Positions 1-9,434 are shown, counted from the stretch's first letter. The stretch: DNA of 64,000 nt from an uncultured Christensenellaceae bacterium (GCA_910586625.1 CAJUIZ010000001.1:310001-374000), one strand, 5' to 3'. A program made the numbers and translations. Notes: generated from the letters alone by a model not told the origin.

Positions 1-573
1 CTCAATCAGCGCAACTACGTCGTCGCTCAATGTCAATAACCGCAAAGTGTTGGCGATTGCCGAACGGCTTTTACCTATACGGTCGGCGGCAACCTCCTGA
101 GTCATATTAAACTCCGTCATAAGCGTACGGATAGCGCGCGCAGCTTCTATAGGAGACAAATCTTCGCGCTGCAAATTTTCTATTAAGCTTATCTCTTTTA
201 TTTGCTGCGGAGTATAATTACGAATAATAGCGGGGATTTCCGTCTTGCCCGCCATTTTGCTCGCGCGGAAACGACGTTCGCCGGCAATAATCATATAACG
301 CTTGCCGATAGGCGTCAATACAATAGGTTGAATTACGCCGTGAATCTTGATACTTTCCGCCAATTCTGCCAAAGCAGCTTCGTCGAAGTTCTTACGCGGC
401 TGCTCGTAGTTAGGATCGATATCCAAAAGTGAAATTTTAACAACGTTATCCGCGTTGGCAACAGACGGCGCCGAGATTTCGGTATTTTCCGAAGCCGTCG
501 GTTGAGTCAAATCGTCTATGTCGTTTAATCCCATCAAAGAAGCAAAGCCTCTTCCTAATCCTTTGTTAGCCAT
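1..573 (-). CDS. parB: ParB-like chromosome partitioning protein, 3' part missing
   Basis: ParB binds parS sites, spreads on DNA and works with ParA in segregation of the origin region. Translating the minus strand from ATG at 573 gives 191 codons with no stop before the window edge, so the C-terminus lies outside. The N-terminus reads MANKGLGRGFASLMG, the usual ParB start. It is followed by the ParB/Srx domain with the motif GERRFRASKMAG and then ENLQREDLSPIEAARA, both signatures of the CTP-binding fold. A helix-turn-helix (EVAADRIGKSRSAIANTLRL) follows near the edge. The start overlaps the parA stop by 8 bp (ATGGCTAA), so the two are translationally coupled. I saw no canonical parS palindrome in the intergenic stretches I read, though I could not scan the whole window reliably. 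Confidence 0.95.
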   Translation of the reverse strand, partial: MANKGLGRGFASLMGLNDIDDLTQPTASENTEISAPSVANADNVVKISLLDIDPNYEQPRKNFDEAALAELAESIKIHGVIQPIVLTPIGKRYMIIAGERRFRASKMAGKTEIPAIIRNYTPQQIKEISLIENLQREDLSPIEAARAIRTLMTEFNMTQEVAADRIGKSRSAIANTLRLLTLSDDVVALIE

Positions 574-1342
574 TTATTTGTTCCTCTCTCTCCAAAAATT
601 GTCGAGCAAGCGTCTGATACGCCAATGCGCCGTTAGAATGAGGCGCGTGCAACACTACGGGAACGCCGAAGCTTGGAGATTCCACAAGCCTGATATTGCG
701 CGGAACCGGTACGGTGTAAATCTTATCTCCGAAATATTTGTAAATTTCTTCCGTAACCTGCTTGGACATTGTAGTGCGCGAATCGTACATAGTAAGTATA
801 ACGCCGTTGATATAAATATCGGGATTGAGACGCTGTTTTACTATGCGTATGGTATTCATCAATTGGCTCAAACCTTCAAGCGCAAAAAACTCGCTTTGAA
901 TAGGAATGATTACCGCATCACTGGCGACCAATGCGTTAAGCGTAATAAGCCCGAGACTGGGCGGACAGTCTATAAATATGTAATCATACTGATTGCGTAT
1001 GGAAGATATAACTCTCTTCAACACGCTTTCTCTGGAAGGCACCGAAACCAAGTCAACTTCTGCCGCAGCAAGGTCTATATTACTCGGAATAATCGACAGG
1101 TTTTCTATCGCAGTAGCGGCAATAACTTGACTTGCCAAGCAGTTCTGCATCAGCATATCATAGCAATTATTTTCCAATTGATTCTTTTCAATGCCGAAGC
1201 CGCTGGTGGCATTGCCCTGCGGATCGAAATCGATAAGCAACGTTTTTTTGCCTAAACGGGCTACGTACGTTGCCAGGTTAATCGCAGTGGTGGTTTTGCC
1301 CACACCGCCTTTTTGGTTTGAAAAAGCAAATACTTTTCCCAT
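566..1342 (-). CDS. parA: ParA/Soj chromosome partitioning ATPase
   Basis: ParA is a deviant Walker ATPase that acts with ParB in origin segregation and, in Firmicutes, in control of DnaA. The protein (258 aa from the chosen start) begins MGKVFAFSNQKGGVGKTT, with the deviant Walker A motif KGGVGKTT near residue 11. DFDPQGNAT follows as the A' motif and DCPPSLGLIT as Walker B. Length is normal for Soj (about 250-260). The reading frame extends further upstream, but the ATG at 1342 has a good ribosome binding site (GGAGAA) and the family N-terminus, so I use it. A sigma-A promoter lies at 1374-1402. It forms an operon with parB. Confidence 0.95.
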   Translation of the reverse strand: MGKVFAFSNQKGGVGKTTTAINLATYVARLGKKTLLIDFDPQGNATSGFGIEKNQLENNCYDMLMQNCLASQVIAATAIENLSIIPSNIDLAAAEVDLVSVPSRESVLKRVISSIRNQYDYIFIDCPPSLGLITLNALVASDAVIIPIQSEFFALEGLSQLMNTIRIVKQRLNPDIYINGVILTMYDSRTTMSKQVTEEIYKYFGDKIYTVPVPRNIRLVESPSFGVPVVLHAPHSNGALAYQTLARQFLEREEQING

Positions 1343-1373
1343 CGTTTTCTCCAAGAAATTATTATACAAATAT

Positions 1374-1402
1374 ATGATAACATAAATCGCGAACTTTTTC
1401 AA
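1374..1402 (-). promoter_or_regulatory. Probable sigma-A promoter of parAB
   Basis: On the minus strand, TTGAAA (1397-1402) and TATCAT (1374-1379) are separated by 17 bp, about 30 bp upstream of the parA ATG. A second TATAAT lies a few bases closer to the gene and could be the alternative -10 element. Confidence 0.6.
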
Positions 1403-1806
1403 CAATAAATGTCACTTTATACTAAAATTATAATAATTTACATCTGTACTGCAAACCGTAAAAATTGAAACTACAAACTGTTTTTCTGCCGACTGACGAC
1501 AGAATGCCGACGTTTCGATGCACAAAAACCCAACCCAAAATATTATTCGCTTCAATACAAAGTGATGTAAGCGCAATAGCGACATTACAATAAACGGCGT
1601 TAAATATACAATAATATGTACTTTAATCGGTTTACTTATACTATTACAGACATACAGCTCTGCAAAATCGTTATTGCATTGCATTATTAAACATTGTGTT
1701 TTAAGAATATTATCCGATAAATAGGCGCAACAATCAAACGCTAAAAAGCGGCGTCAACGCGCTATTTTACGCGTAATATTTTGATAAAATTTAGACAAGA
1801 AACGGC
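1403..1806. other. Intergenic stretch with no recognised gene
   Basis: This AT-rich spacer separates the divergent parAB and mnmE operons. A 90-codon minus-strand frame (1412-1684) has no family features and no good ribosome binding site, so I do not call it. The string AAAGTGA occurs three times in the whole gap (minus strand near 1412; plus strand near 1559 and 1823). I cannot say whether that is functional. Confidence 0.5.
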
Positions 1807-1835
1807 TTGTCGATTTTAATATAAAGTGATAAAAT
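1807..1835 (+). promoter_or_regulatory. Possible sigma-A promoter of mnmE-mnmG-rsmG
   Basis: TTGTCG (1807-1812) and TAAAAT (1830-1835) with a 17-bp spacer. The -35 is weak. This would give a leader of about 145 nt before mnmE. Confidence 0.4.
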
Positions 1836-1985
1836 ATTCTATATAAAACTTGCTTTCGCACAGCTTGACGCTCACGGTATTTCAAGCGCGGCAGCAACAA
1901 ATACGTGATAAAACAGAGATAAATCCGCACGCATCATAACAAACCAAACCCCATAATACCAACCTACAAGGAAAGCAAAAACAAT

Positions 1986-3284
1986 ATGAACAAAACCATA
2001 GTAGCGCTATCCACTGCCCGCGGAAGATCTGCAATAGCCGTGGTACGAATGAGCGGAGACGACGCCATAAATATCGCAAAGAAATTTTTCGAGCCGTTTC
2101 CCAAGCAGGCGAACTACCTTAGAGTGGGAACTCTGCATACAGAACAATTCGACGAACACGCAATGTGCGTATACTTTGCCGCGCCGCATTCCTATACGGG
2201 CGAAAATACGGTGGAATTTCACTGTCACGGCGGAACGGCGGTTTGCCAAGCGGTAATAGAGCAGTGCATAGCAAACGGCGCCGCCCCTGCGCAAAACGGC
2301 GAGTTCAGCAAGCGAGCCTTTATTAACGGCAAACAAAATCTGACCAACGCCGAAGGCATAATAGAAATGATAGACGCGGAAACGGCGTCGGCAGTTAAAG
2401 CCGGCGCAAATCTTTTGGAAAACAAATTGGGCAAAAAAATTGTGGAATTGCAAAATGTTTTGCTCGATATGATATCCGCTTGTGAAGCCGCTCTCGATTA
2501 CCCCGAAGAAGACTTGGAACTTCCCACCGTCAATACGGTACAAAACGGACTGGGAGAATTGGTAAACAAACTGAACGAACTCATTTCCACCGCGACTCTC
2601 GGAAAAATTGCAAAGTACGGCATAAACGTTGCGATAGTGGGCGCGCCCAACGTAGGCAAGTCCAGCTTACTCAACGCGCTGCTCGGCACAGACCGCGCAA
2701 TTGTATCGGATATTAAAGGAACCACGCGCGACACGCTAACCGAATCGGTAAATTACAAGGATATACGCTTTAATTTCGTTGATACGGCGGGGATACGCGA
2801 GACGCAGGACGTAATAGAGCTGGAAGGCGTACGCCGCGCGCAAAAGGCAAGCGACGAAGCGGACGCAGTGCTGTATGTCGTAGATAATCCGTCGGATCGG
2901 TCGGTCTTTCCCACGACGCGTCCGCAGATTCGAATTTACAACAAAAGCGATCTCTTCGACAATCCGCCGTGCTGCGCGGACAGCATAACCGTGTCCGCCA
3001 AAAGCGGCGATGTAGAAGTAATCAAATCCGCCCTGTACGAAATGTTCAGCGCAGGCGAAATAGAAAACAGCGACTTGCTTATTACCAACGAAAGACATCT
3101 TTCCTGTCTTAAAACTGCTCGCGAGCAACTGCTTACCGCCTCGCAGGACTGTGACACAGCGACATTGGACATAGTAACAAACTCGCTCAAAACCGCCTGG
3201 GACACGCTCGGACAAATAACGGGCTCTACTACGCAGGAAGATATTATAGACAGAATTTACAGCAAGTTTTGCTTAGGCAAATAA
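1986..3284 (+). CDS. mnmE: tRNA uridine-5-carboxymethylaminomethyl modification GTPase MnmE
   Basis: MnmE with MnmG installs the cmnm5 group on wobble U34 of several tRNAs. The N-terminal domain (MNKTIVALSTARGRSAIAV) is the formyl-THF-binding fold. The G domain shows P-loop GAPNVGKSS (about residue 219), GTTRD (about 245), DTAGI (about 265) and NKSD (about 319). The C-terminus is CLGK, the conserved catalytic end with its cysteine. At 432 aa it is slightly shorter than the usual 450-460, with no sign of a break. An AAGGAA ribosome binding site precedes the ATG. It heads a plus-strand operon with mnmG and rsmG. Confidence 0.97.
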   Translation: MNKTIVALSTARGRSAIAVVRMSGDDAINIAKKFFEPFPKQANYLRVGTLHTEQFDEHAMCVYFAAPHSYTGENTVEFHCHGGTAVCQAVIEQCIANGAAPAQNGEFSKRAFINGKQNLTNAEGIIEMIDAETASAVKAGANLLENKLGKKIVELQNVLLDMISACEAALDYPEEDLELPTVNTVQNGLGELVNKLNELISTATLGKIAKYGINVAIVGAPNVGKSSLLNALLGTDRAIVSDIKGTTRDTLTESVNYKDIRFNFVDTAGIRETQDVIELEGVRRAQKASDEADAVLYVVDNPSDRSVFPTTRPQIRIYNKSDLFDNPPCCADSITVSAKSGDVEVIKSALYEMFSAGEIENSDLLITNERHLSCLKTAREQLLTASQDCDTATLDIVTNSLKTAWDTLGQITGSTTQEDIIDRIYSKFCLGK

Positions 3285-3431
3285 AATATGGCGTGCAAGT
3301 CGGGCGATTAAAGCCGTTTACTTGCGCACATATACAATAACAACAACGCTACGAAGCAAATCGATCAAAAGCAACTTACATACATATCTTTTACAGCTTT
3401 TACATTAAAACAAATTAAAGGAAACACGTAC

Positions 3432-5288
3432 TTGAAAAATTTCGACGTAATAGTTATAGGCGCGGGACACGCCGGCTGCGAAGCGGGATTGGCTGCTGCA
3501 AGACTCGGATGCAGTACCCTTCTGCTGGCAACCAATCTTGACACGGTGGCGTTTCTTGCGTGCAATCCCAGCATAGGCGGCACAGCCAAGGGGCAAATCG
3601 TAAAAGAAATCGACGCTCTCGGCGGAGAAATGGCTGTCAACGCCGACAAAAGCCTTCTTCAAATGCGAATGCTAAACCGCGGAAAAGGTCCCGCGGTTTA
3701 CTCTCCGCGCGCGCAAGTGGACAAAAACGCTTACCACGTCAATATGAAGCAGACGGTGGAGAACACCCCCAACCTTTATCTTCGACAAGGCGAAGCGGTA
3801 AACGTAGAAGTTACTCCCGACGGGGAATTTGCCGTCACCACCGCCGTCAACCTTAGCTACAAGGCAAAAGCGGTAATATTATGCTGCGGCGTATATCTCA
3901 AATCCAAAATTATAGTGGGAGAATGCGTACGCGACAGCGGACCTAACGGGTTTGCCAACGCGCAATACTTATCGGATAGTCTTGCAAAACTCGGTTTTAC
4001 ATTGCGGCGATTCAAAACAGGCACGCCCGCGCGCGTCCGCCTGAAATCCATCGATTTACGTAAAACGGCAGAGCAGCGCGGCGAAAACGACGTCAAGCCG
4101 TTTTCCTATCTTTCCGACAGCATCCCCGCCACAAAACGCAGCTGCTATCTTACTTACTCCACGCAGCAAACAAAGGACATAATTTTATCCAACAAAAAAC
4201 TTGCACCCATTTATAACGGGTCGATAAACGGCGTCGGTCCGCGCTACTGCCCCAGTATCGAAGACAAAGTCGTGCGCTTCTCCGACAAAGAACGGCATCA
4301 AATATTTTTGGAACCCGAATCGGAAGACACCTGTGAGTTTTACGTTCAAGGCGCGTCGTCGTCTATGCCTGCAAGCGTACAGGAACAAATCTACCGCAGC
4401 ATAGAAGGGTTGGAAAACGTCGAAATAATGCGCGACGCTTACGCGATAGAGTACGATTGTATAGACGCGACGGAATTAGACTCGACCTTGTGCTCCAAGC
4501 GAATACGCGGACTGTTTTTTGCGGGACAAATAAACGGCACCAGCGGCTACGAAGAAGCGGGCGCGCAGGGAATAGTCGCGGGAATCAACGCCGAACGCTT
4601 GATTCACGGAAAGCCGCCGATAGTATTCAAGCGCGACAGCAGCTATATAGGAGTACTAATCGACGACATAACCACCAAGGAAACGGTCGAGCCCTACCGT
4701 ATGATGACCAGCCGCGCCGAACACCGACTGATTCTGCGTCAGGACAATGCGGACCTACGCCTGACGGAATTAGGCAGAGAAATCGGTTTGGTAAGCGACG
4801 AACGCTACGCCAAATTTTTACGCAAAAAACAACAAATAGATAATGCCGAAAAACAGCTGGGCCGCGTGGTTTCTCCCAAGGTATACGCGCCGCTATTCGA
4901 AAGCAAAAACGAAGCTGTAAACAACGCCGGCTTAACTGTGGACGAAATGCTTCGCCGCACAAACATTACGGCTAAGGACATTCAATCTCTCGGATTCTTT
5001 ACGGACACGGACGACAACGCATTGGAAGAAATAGAAATCGAATGCAAATACCGCGGATATATCGAGAAGGAAAAGGAAGCGATAGCGCAAGCCAATAAGT
5101 TGGAAAGCAAGGCTTTGCCCTACGATATCGACTACTTATCAATAGACGGACTGCGGCTGGAAGCTCGGCAGAAGCTCGATAAAATACGTCCGCAAAATTT
5201 GGGACAAGCGGGTCGCATATTGGGAGTATCTCCCGCCGACGTGCAAATATTGATAGTATACCTTGCTCAAAGAAATTCCAAACGCTAA
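3432..5288 (+). CDS. mnmG: tRNA uridine-5-carboxymethylaminomethyl modification enzyme MnmG (GidA)
   Basis: FAD-dependent partner of MnmE in U34 modification of tRNA. The N-terminus DVIVIGAGHAGCEAGLAAAR is the FAD-binding Rossmann motif. LACNPSIGG and GTPARV are strongly conserved GidA signatures, and FAGQINGTSGYEEAGAQG is the second dinucleotide motif. The C-terminal helical domain ends in the expected QILIVYLAQ region. Length 618 aa is normal. The start is TTG at 3432, preceded by AAAGGAAA; there is no nearer in-frame ATG that keeps the Rossmann strand. Gap to mnmE is 147 bp. Confidence 0.97.
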   Translation: MKNFDVIVIGAGHAGCEAGLAAARLGCSTLLLATNLDTVAFLACNPSIGGTAKGQIVKEIDALGGEMAVNADKSLLQMRMLNRGKGPAVYSPRAQVDKNAYHVNMKQTVENTPNLYLRQGEAVNVEVTPDGEFAVTTAVNLSYKAKAVILCCGVYLKSKIIVGECVRDSGPNGFANAQYLSDSLAKLGFTLRRFKTGTPARVRLKSIDLRKTAEQRGENDVKPFSYLSDSIPATKRSCYLTYSTQQTKDIILSNKKLAPIYNGSINGVGPRYCPSIEDKVVRFSDKERHQIFLEPESEDTCEFYVQGASSSMPASVQEQIYRSIEGLENVEIMRDAYAIEYDCIDATELDSTLCSKRIRGLFFAGQINGTSGYEEAGAQGIVAGINAERLIHGKPPIVFKRDSSYIGVLIDDITTKETVEPYRMMTSRAEHRLILRQDNADLRLTELGREIGLVSDERYAKFLRKKQQIDNAEKQLGRVVSPKVYAPLFESKNEAVNNAGLTVDEMLRRTNITAKDIQSLGFFTDTDDNALEEIEIECKYRGYIEKEKEAIAQANKLESKALPYDIDYLSIDGLRLEARQKLDKIRPQNLGQAGRILGVSPADVQILIVYLAQRNSKR

Positions 5289-5353
5289 CCAAACCAGCCG
5301 TACAACCTGCGCCGTTAAACCGCGTAACCTGTACGCCAACATTTATACTTCAT

Positions 5354-6034
5354 ATGATTAAACAATACATACAACAAAATACAGGCGTGTGCTTATCGCA
5401 AGAAGCGGAAAACAAGTTGGAAGTATATTACCGCTTTTTGACGGAAGAAAACGCCAAATATAATCTTACCGCAATAACCGAGCGCAACGAAGTGTATATC
5501 AAGCACTTTGCGGACAGCATTCTCGGAAGCATAGCCATTCCGCAAAACGCAACGTTGTGCGACGTAGGCAGCGGCGCGGGCTTTCCGTCAATCCCCATTG
5601 CAATTGCGCGGTCAGACGTGCGCATAACCATAGTAGACAGCTTGGAAAAACGAGTCAACTTTTGCAAAACGCTTTGTAATCAAATAGGCGTGTCCGCGCA
5701 GTTTTATCACGACAGAATAGAAGACTTTTCCAAAACCAATTCCGAACGCTTCGACGTCGCTGCGGCGCGCGCAGTAGCCCCGCTGTCTGTATTGCTGGAA
5801 TACTTGGCGCAGATCGTAAAGCTCGGCGGAATAGTTCTTGCATACAAAACGGACGATGACGAGCTTGCTTCTGCACAGAACGCCTGCCGCACATTGGGCT
5901 TGCGTTTCGAAAAAGCTTTTCGTTTCGTACTGCCGGACGACAGCAAAAGATGCTTGTTGGTTTTCCGCAAAACAGCAAGCACGCCGCAAAAGTATCCGCG
6001 CGGACAAAACAAACCGCGTAAGCAGCCGCTGTAA
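5354..6034 (+). CDS. rsmG: 16S rRNA (guanine527-N7)-methyltransferase RsmG
   Basis: SAM-dependent methyltransferase that modifies G527 of 16S rRNA. The SAM motif DVGSGAGFPSIPIAIA sits near residue 73, followed by the acidic VDSLEKRVNF loop, both typical of RsmG/GidB. The C-terminus KYPRGQNKPRKQPL matches the basic tail found in this family. Length 226 aa is within the normal range. It is the last gene of the mnmE-mnmG-rsmG unit. Confidence 0.95.
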   Translation: MIKQYIQQNTGVCLSQEAENKLEVYYRFLTEENAKYNLTAITERNEVYIKHFADSILGSIAIPQNATLCDVGSGAGFPSIPIAIARSDVRITIVDSLEKRVNFCKTLCNQIGVSAQFYHDRIEDFSKTNSERFDVAAARAVAPLSVLLEYLAQIVKLGGIVLAYKTDDDELASAQNACRTLGLRFEKAFRFVLPDDSKRCLLVFRKTASTPQKYPRGQNKPRKQPL

Positions 6035-6298
6035 TTTTTGTTCGCATATAATTTACAAAAGCGTTCGGGCTCAAAGCAACAATTCGAAGCTACGTTTCTT
6101 TTAACAATACTTTTAATGAAGGATTGCCCGTTTTAATACCGAAATTCCGTATAAACGGCTGTTTCGGTCAGTTTTTGTTTTATTTCCGCAACAACAACCA
6201 CCGAAGTATTTGGATATGAAGCGCCGACCAATATCATTGTTGGATTTTGCAAAATATCATATCAATAAATAAACTATTGAAGTAAAACACAACGCAAA

Positions 6299-6329
6299 AA
6301 CCGCCGCTGACTTGCGACGGTTCTTTTTT
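6299..6329 (-). terminator. Bidirectional intrinsic terminator between rsmG and jag
   Basis: Stem 6299-6307 / 6314-6322 (AACCGCCGC with GCGACGGTT, one G-T) with a 6-nt loop, a T run at 6324-6329 on the plus strand and five Ts on the minus strand. It lies just past the stop of jag. The 260 bp between rsmG and this hairpin hold nothing I recognise. Confidence 0.75.
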
Positions 6330-6345
6330 GTTAAATTATAGGGTT

Positions 6346-6966
6346 TTATCTGCGTCTTTTCTTTTCGCTGCGGTAAACGAAGTTGAGCGTTTTTCTCGGC
6401 GCATTTGGCGCGTTAAGAATATTGCTCTGCTCGACTGGACTTATAACAACGTGACGTTGCGAGCCCTGCCCTTCGCTGGCGGTAGTGACGTACTTGCTAT
6501 TCTGCAACGACGTATGAATAATGCGCCTTTCGTACGGGTTCATCGGCTCAAGCTTTGCCGGCTGTCTTGTGCGTTTTACTTTTTGTTCCAAGTTGCCTGC
6601 CAAGCGCTGCAAAATCTTTTCGCGCTTTGCGCGATACCCTTCGGCGTCTATGGTTACGCGTCTAAACGCGCTGTCCTTGCTGTTAAGCAGCAAGCTGCAC
6701 AGGTATTGCAATGCGTCGAGAGTATCGCCGCGGTAGCCTATGGCTTGCGACGCGCCGTCGCCTGCTATATTGAGTAAAATCGTTTCTCCTGTTTCAGTCG
6801 CTTCCACCGAGCAATTTTCCAAGCCCATTTTAGCAAGAACGTTTTCCAAAAACTCTTTGATTCGCGCCGTCTCGCCGCCTGCGGGCGCAACAGCCGAAGC
6901 TTCCTTCGTCTCAACAGCCGTCGCTTCCGCGATTACCGTTTCGTCAGTTTTTTTTGCTTTTCTCAT
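6346..6966 (-). CDS. jag: RNA-binding protein KhpB (Jag/EloR), lacking the Jag-N domain
   Basis: KhpB/Jag proteins bind RNA and affect cell elongation in Firmicutes, and are usually cotranscribed with yidC, as here. A KH domain is visible at about residues 38-115, with GYRGDTLDALQYL in the position of the usual GKRGQTLDALQ. An R3H domain follows, with EPMNPYERRIIHTSLQ. The usual N-terminal Jag-N domain is absent; in its place are about 35 residues rich in Ala, Thr and Glu. Length is 206 aa. It starts 4 bp after the yidC stop. Confidence 0.93.
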   Translation of the reverse strand: MRKAKKTDETVIAEATAVETKEASAVAPAGGETARIKEFLENVLAKMGLENCSVEATETGETILLNIAGDGASQAIGYRGDTLDALQYLCSLLLNSKDSAFRRVTIDAEGYRAKREKILQRLAGNLEQKVKRTRQPAKLEPMNPYERRIIHTSLQNSKYVTTASEGQGSQRHVVISPVEQSNILNAPNAPRKTLNFVYRSEKKRRR

Positions 6967-6970
6967 TATA

Positions 6971-8356
6971 CTACCTCATATAGCTTGCCTTGGAAGATTT
7001 GTCGTTTTTATCTCCCTTTGCAAGATTTTTTTCTACTAATTTCTCCACGGGTATGCGCAATGCTACCGTAGATATAATACTCAACGTATAGTTAAATACC
7101 ATATAAATTGCAAACGCGCCCGTGTATATAAAGCCGAAATACGCCATCATTAACGGCATCAAGATCATCATAGTCTTGTTTGTGGCAGCTTGCTGCTGAT
7201 TTTGCTGTACCGCTTCGCCCTTACGGTTTTTCTTTTCCATAAGCTGCGTCACAAACATTGACAAGAACGACAAACCGATGGACAGGAACGGCAGAATCAT
7301 AAGTCCGTTCCATTTACCTTGAGTTCCGCGCACACCCGTCTTTAATATTTCTTCGCGAATAATGTTATACGTCTTTTCGCCCATATCTCCGGGATAACCC
7401 GTCATATCTATTTGCTGCGAAAAGCTGTTGGCGTTTGCTCCGCCTTTATACGGCGGCATAACGGTATCCCAAGTGTCCGGTTGCCATACGTTTTGTATCC
7501 ACAGCCAGCTTTCCTGTATTCCGTCCGTTTCTTTGTCGCCGAAGGTATATTCTTCGCCGTCCGCCGTAAACGTTACGCCAGTGGGCAGCTTGCCGCCGAC
7601 GTATTCAACCTGTATGGTTTTGCGCGCAATCGCTTCCGCTTCCTTGTACTGCGCTTCGAATTGAGTATTTGCAATAACCACGCTTATACCTTCGATTCTG
7701 GCGTGCAGTTCGGCGTAAGCCTTGTCCTTATCGGATACTTCCCCGCCTTCTTCCAACTTATCTTGAAATTCCTTGATCTTCGCTTCGTACTCGCTGTCGT
7801 ACTTTACCTGATACGTTTCCGCAATATCTCCGCCCTTACTTACAATTTGTTCGGAGTACACTCTGTAATACTCGTTAGACAGCTTTTCGAAGGTGGTAAT
7901 GGTGCTGTACGTCGAATAATTACGCAGTCCCGCAAACATTACGAAGAACACTGCCATAGATATTATCATCGGCAAGCAGCTGGACAGCATCGAATAGCCT
8001 TGTTTTTGGTACAGCTTTTTTTTCTCGTCGTTGGCGCGCGGAGTATTGGCTCCGTAACGCTTGTCTATCGCTTCCATCAACGGCTGCATTTTAGCGGAGC
8101 TTTTCCTTGCGGAATATCTTTGCCAAAAGTCCAGCGGCAGCAGCACCAGTTTAAGAAAAACCGTAAATACGACTACCGTCCAACCGTAATTGCCAATCCA
8201 TTGGTGCATCAAACGCACTAATTGTCCGATGGGTCCCAAATTTTTGTCGGAATAATCGAAGAAGCTTACCCGACTGCTTCCGCAGCTTACAAGCACCATC
8301 AAGCATAACGAAGCCAACAGTACGATTGTAAGTATAGAACTTATTTTTTTGCTCAT
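6971..8356 (-). CDS. yidC: Membrane protein insertase YidC/SpoIIIJ with a large extracytoplasmic insert
   Basis: YidC/OxaA family insertase. A lipoprotein signal is present, with lipobox LVSC at about residues 22-25, as in Gram-positive SpoIIIJ. The hydrophobic segment at about 58-76 is followed by WQRYSARKSSAKMQPLM, carrying the conserved Arg and MQPL region. Later segments include FLSIGLSFLSMFVTQLM and MMILMPLMMAYFGFIYTG. At 461 aa it is about 190 residues longer than typical Gram-positive YidC (about 260-290). The extra piece lies at about residues 150-345, between transmembrane segments and probably outside the cell. The start has a GGAGAA ribosome binding site. Confidence 0.93.
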   Translation of the reverse strand: MSKKISSILTIVLLASLCLMVLVSCGSSRVSFFDYSDKNLGPIGQLVRLMHQWIGNYGWTVVVFTVFLKLVLLPLDFWQRYSARKSSAKMQPLMEAIDKRYGANTPRANDEKKKLYQKQGYSMLSSCLPMIISMAVFFVMFAGLRNYSTYSTITTFEKLSNEYYRVYSEQIVSKGGDIAETYQVKYDSEYEAKIKEFQDKLEEGGEVSDKDKAYAELHARIEGISVVIANTQFEAQYKEAEAIARKTIQVEYVGGKLPTGVTFTADGEEYTFGDKETDGIQESWLWIQNVWQPDTWDTVMPPYKGGANANSFSQQIDMTGYPGDMGEKTYNIIREEILKTGVRGTQGKWNGLMILPFLSIGLSFLSMFVTQLMEKKNRKGEAVQQNQQQAATNKTMMILMPLMMAYFGFIYTGAFAIYMVFNYTLSIISTVALRIPVEKLVEKNLAKGDKNDKSSKASYMR

Positions 8357-8377
8357 TATTTCTCCTACTTAACCGTA

Positions 8378-8620
8378 TTACACATGCCACTTGTAGCTGC
8401 CTTTCAAGTTGGCAGGGACGGGATCGAAACCTCCCTTGCCCCAAGGCGCGCATCTAAACAGCCGTTTTACGGTAAACAAACTGCCCTTTACAAAACCGAA
8501 CTTCTCGTACGCTTCCATAGAATAAACGGAACAACTTGGCGTATAAATACACCTTTTTCCTTTCCATTTTGACAAAGTCGCCTTGTACAGCTTCAACAAC
8601 GCTATCGCCAAGTACTTCAT
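8378..8620 (-). CDS. yidD: Membrane protein insertion efficiency factor YidD
   Basis: Small YidD family protein (80 aa), thought to assist membrane protein insertion. The conserved core CIYTPSCSVYSMEAYEKFG and the RCAPWGKGGFDPVP signature are both visible. Its ATG overlaps the rnpA stop by 4 bp (ATGA), and yidC follows 21 bp downstream. Confidence 0.95.
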   Translation of the reverse strand: MKYLAIALLKLYKATLSKWKGKRCIYTPSCSVYSMEAYEKFGFVKGSLFTVKRLFRCAPWGKGGFDPVPANLKGSYKWHV

Positions 8621-8949
8621 TGCAGCAGCCCTGATCTCGCAAACAACTCGTTTACGCTATTTACTATTTCCGAATGCAAATAAGCCCGCGGTTTACGCGG
8701 TAAAAATACCACGCTGTACCCGCCGACAACGTTGGGCATAACAGCGGAAACCACCGCCTTTAATTGGCGACGGATTCTGTTGCGTTTTACGGCGTTGCCG
8801 TATTTCTTGCTTACGGAAAACCCAACCTTGGTTTGCTTGTTGTTACTCGAACAATAAAGCATCACAAAGTTCCTGTCCGCAACGCTCTTGGCGTGCTTGT
8901 AGACGTAGTTGTATTGACAGTTCTTTTTAAGTCTGTAAATAGACTTCAA
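8617..8949 (-). CDS. rnpA: Ribonuclease P protein component
   Basis: Protein subunit of RNase P, which matures tRNA 5' ends with the rnpB RNA (not in this window). The basic RNR signature KRNRIRRQLK is present, along with VGFSVSKKYGNAV, which is typical. Length is 110 aa. The start is TTG at 8949 with AGGAG 9 nt upstream; it lies 17 bp after the rpmH stop and overlaps yidD by 4 bp. Confidence 0.95.
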   Translation of the reverse strand: MKSIYRLKKNCQYNYVYKHAKSVADRNFVMLYCSSNNKQTKVGFSVSKKYGNAVKRNRIRRQLKAVVSAVMPNVVGGYSVVFLPRKPRAYLHSEIVNSVNELFARSGLLQ

Positions 8950-8966
8950 CTCGATTGGCTCCTAAA

Positions 8967-9101
8967 TTATGCGGAAAGAGAATGACGACCCTTGTTTCTT
9001 CTTCTTTGAAGCGTTCTTCTGCCGCCCGTCGTCTTCATTCTGGCTCTGAAACCGTGTACTTTGCTTCTTTGTCTTTTTTTAGGTTGATAGGTTCTTTTCA
9101 T
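8967..9101 (-). CDS. rpmH: 50S ribosomal protein bL34
   Basis: Translated directly from the minus strand: 44 codons starting [19 protein letters not shown] and ending in GRHSLSA. This is the complete bL34 pattern (MKRTYQPxxxxRxxxHGFRxRM). The ATG at 9101 has AAGGAG 8-10 nt upstream. It is first in the operon rpmH-rnpA-yidD-yidC-jag and has a good promoter at 9212-9240. Confidence 0.97.
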   Translation of the reverse strand: MKRTYQPKKRQRSKVHGFRARMKTTGGRRTLQRRRNKGRHSLSA

Positions 9102-9211
9102 TTTATTTTCTCCTTATGATAGCGCTCCTATTCGCGCGTTTTTTGTTATTCGCATCGTCCGCCGTTCGCGCCGAGCGGCGCGGGACAGTATCCCACGATA
9201 CATACTATATT

Positions 9212-9240
9212 ATTTTAGCAAAAGGACGCGGCAAAGTCAA
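9212..9240 (-). promoter_or_regulatory. Sigma-A promoter of the rpmH operon
   Basis: On the minus strand TTGACT (9235-9240) and TAAAAT (9212-9217) with a 17-bp spacer, about 110 bp upstream of rpmH. Confidence 0.75.
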
Positions 9241-9434
9241 GTGTTTACAATTATCCCCTTGTTTTCAGCTTATTATATCGCGCGCAAATACAGCCGCCTG
9301 CAAACCAAACCCTTCGAGCGCGATTTCTAACCGAACGATTGCAATAGTACTTGCTTTATTTGTGAATTATAAACGCAGTAAACCGCGCAGAATACGCCGT
9401 TTAAGCCGCCGCATTGCGCACGAAAACCAAGCTT

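Noticed and set aside
1412..1684. 90-codon minus-strand frame between parA and mnmE
   Set aside because: No ribosome binding site, no family feature, atypical residue make-up.
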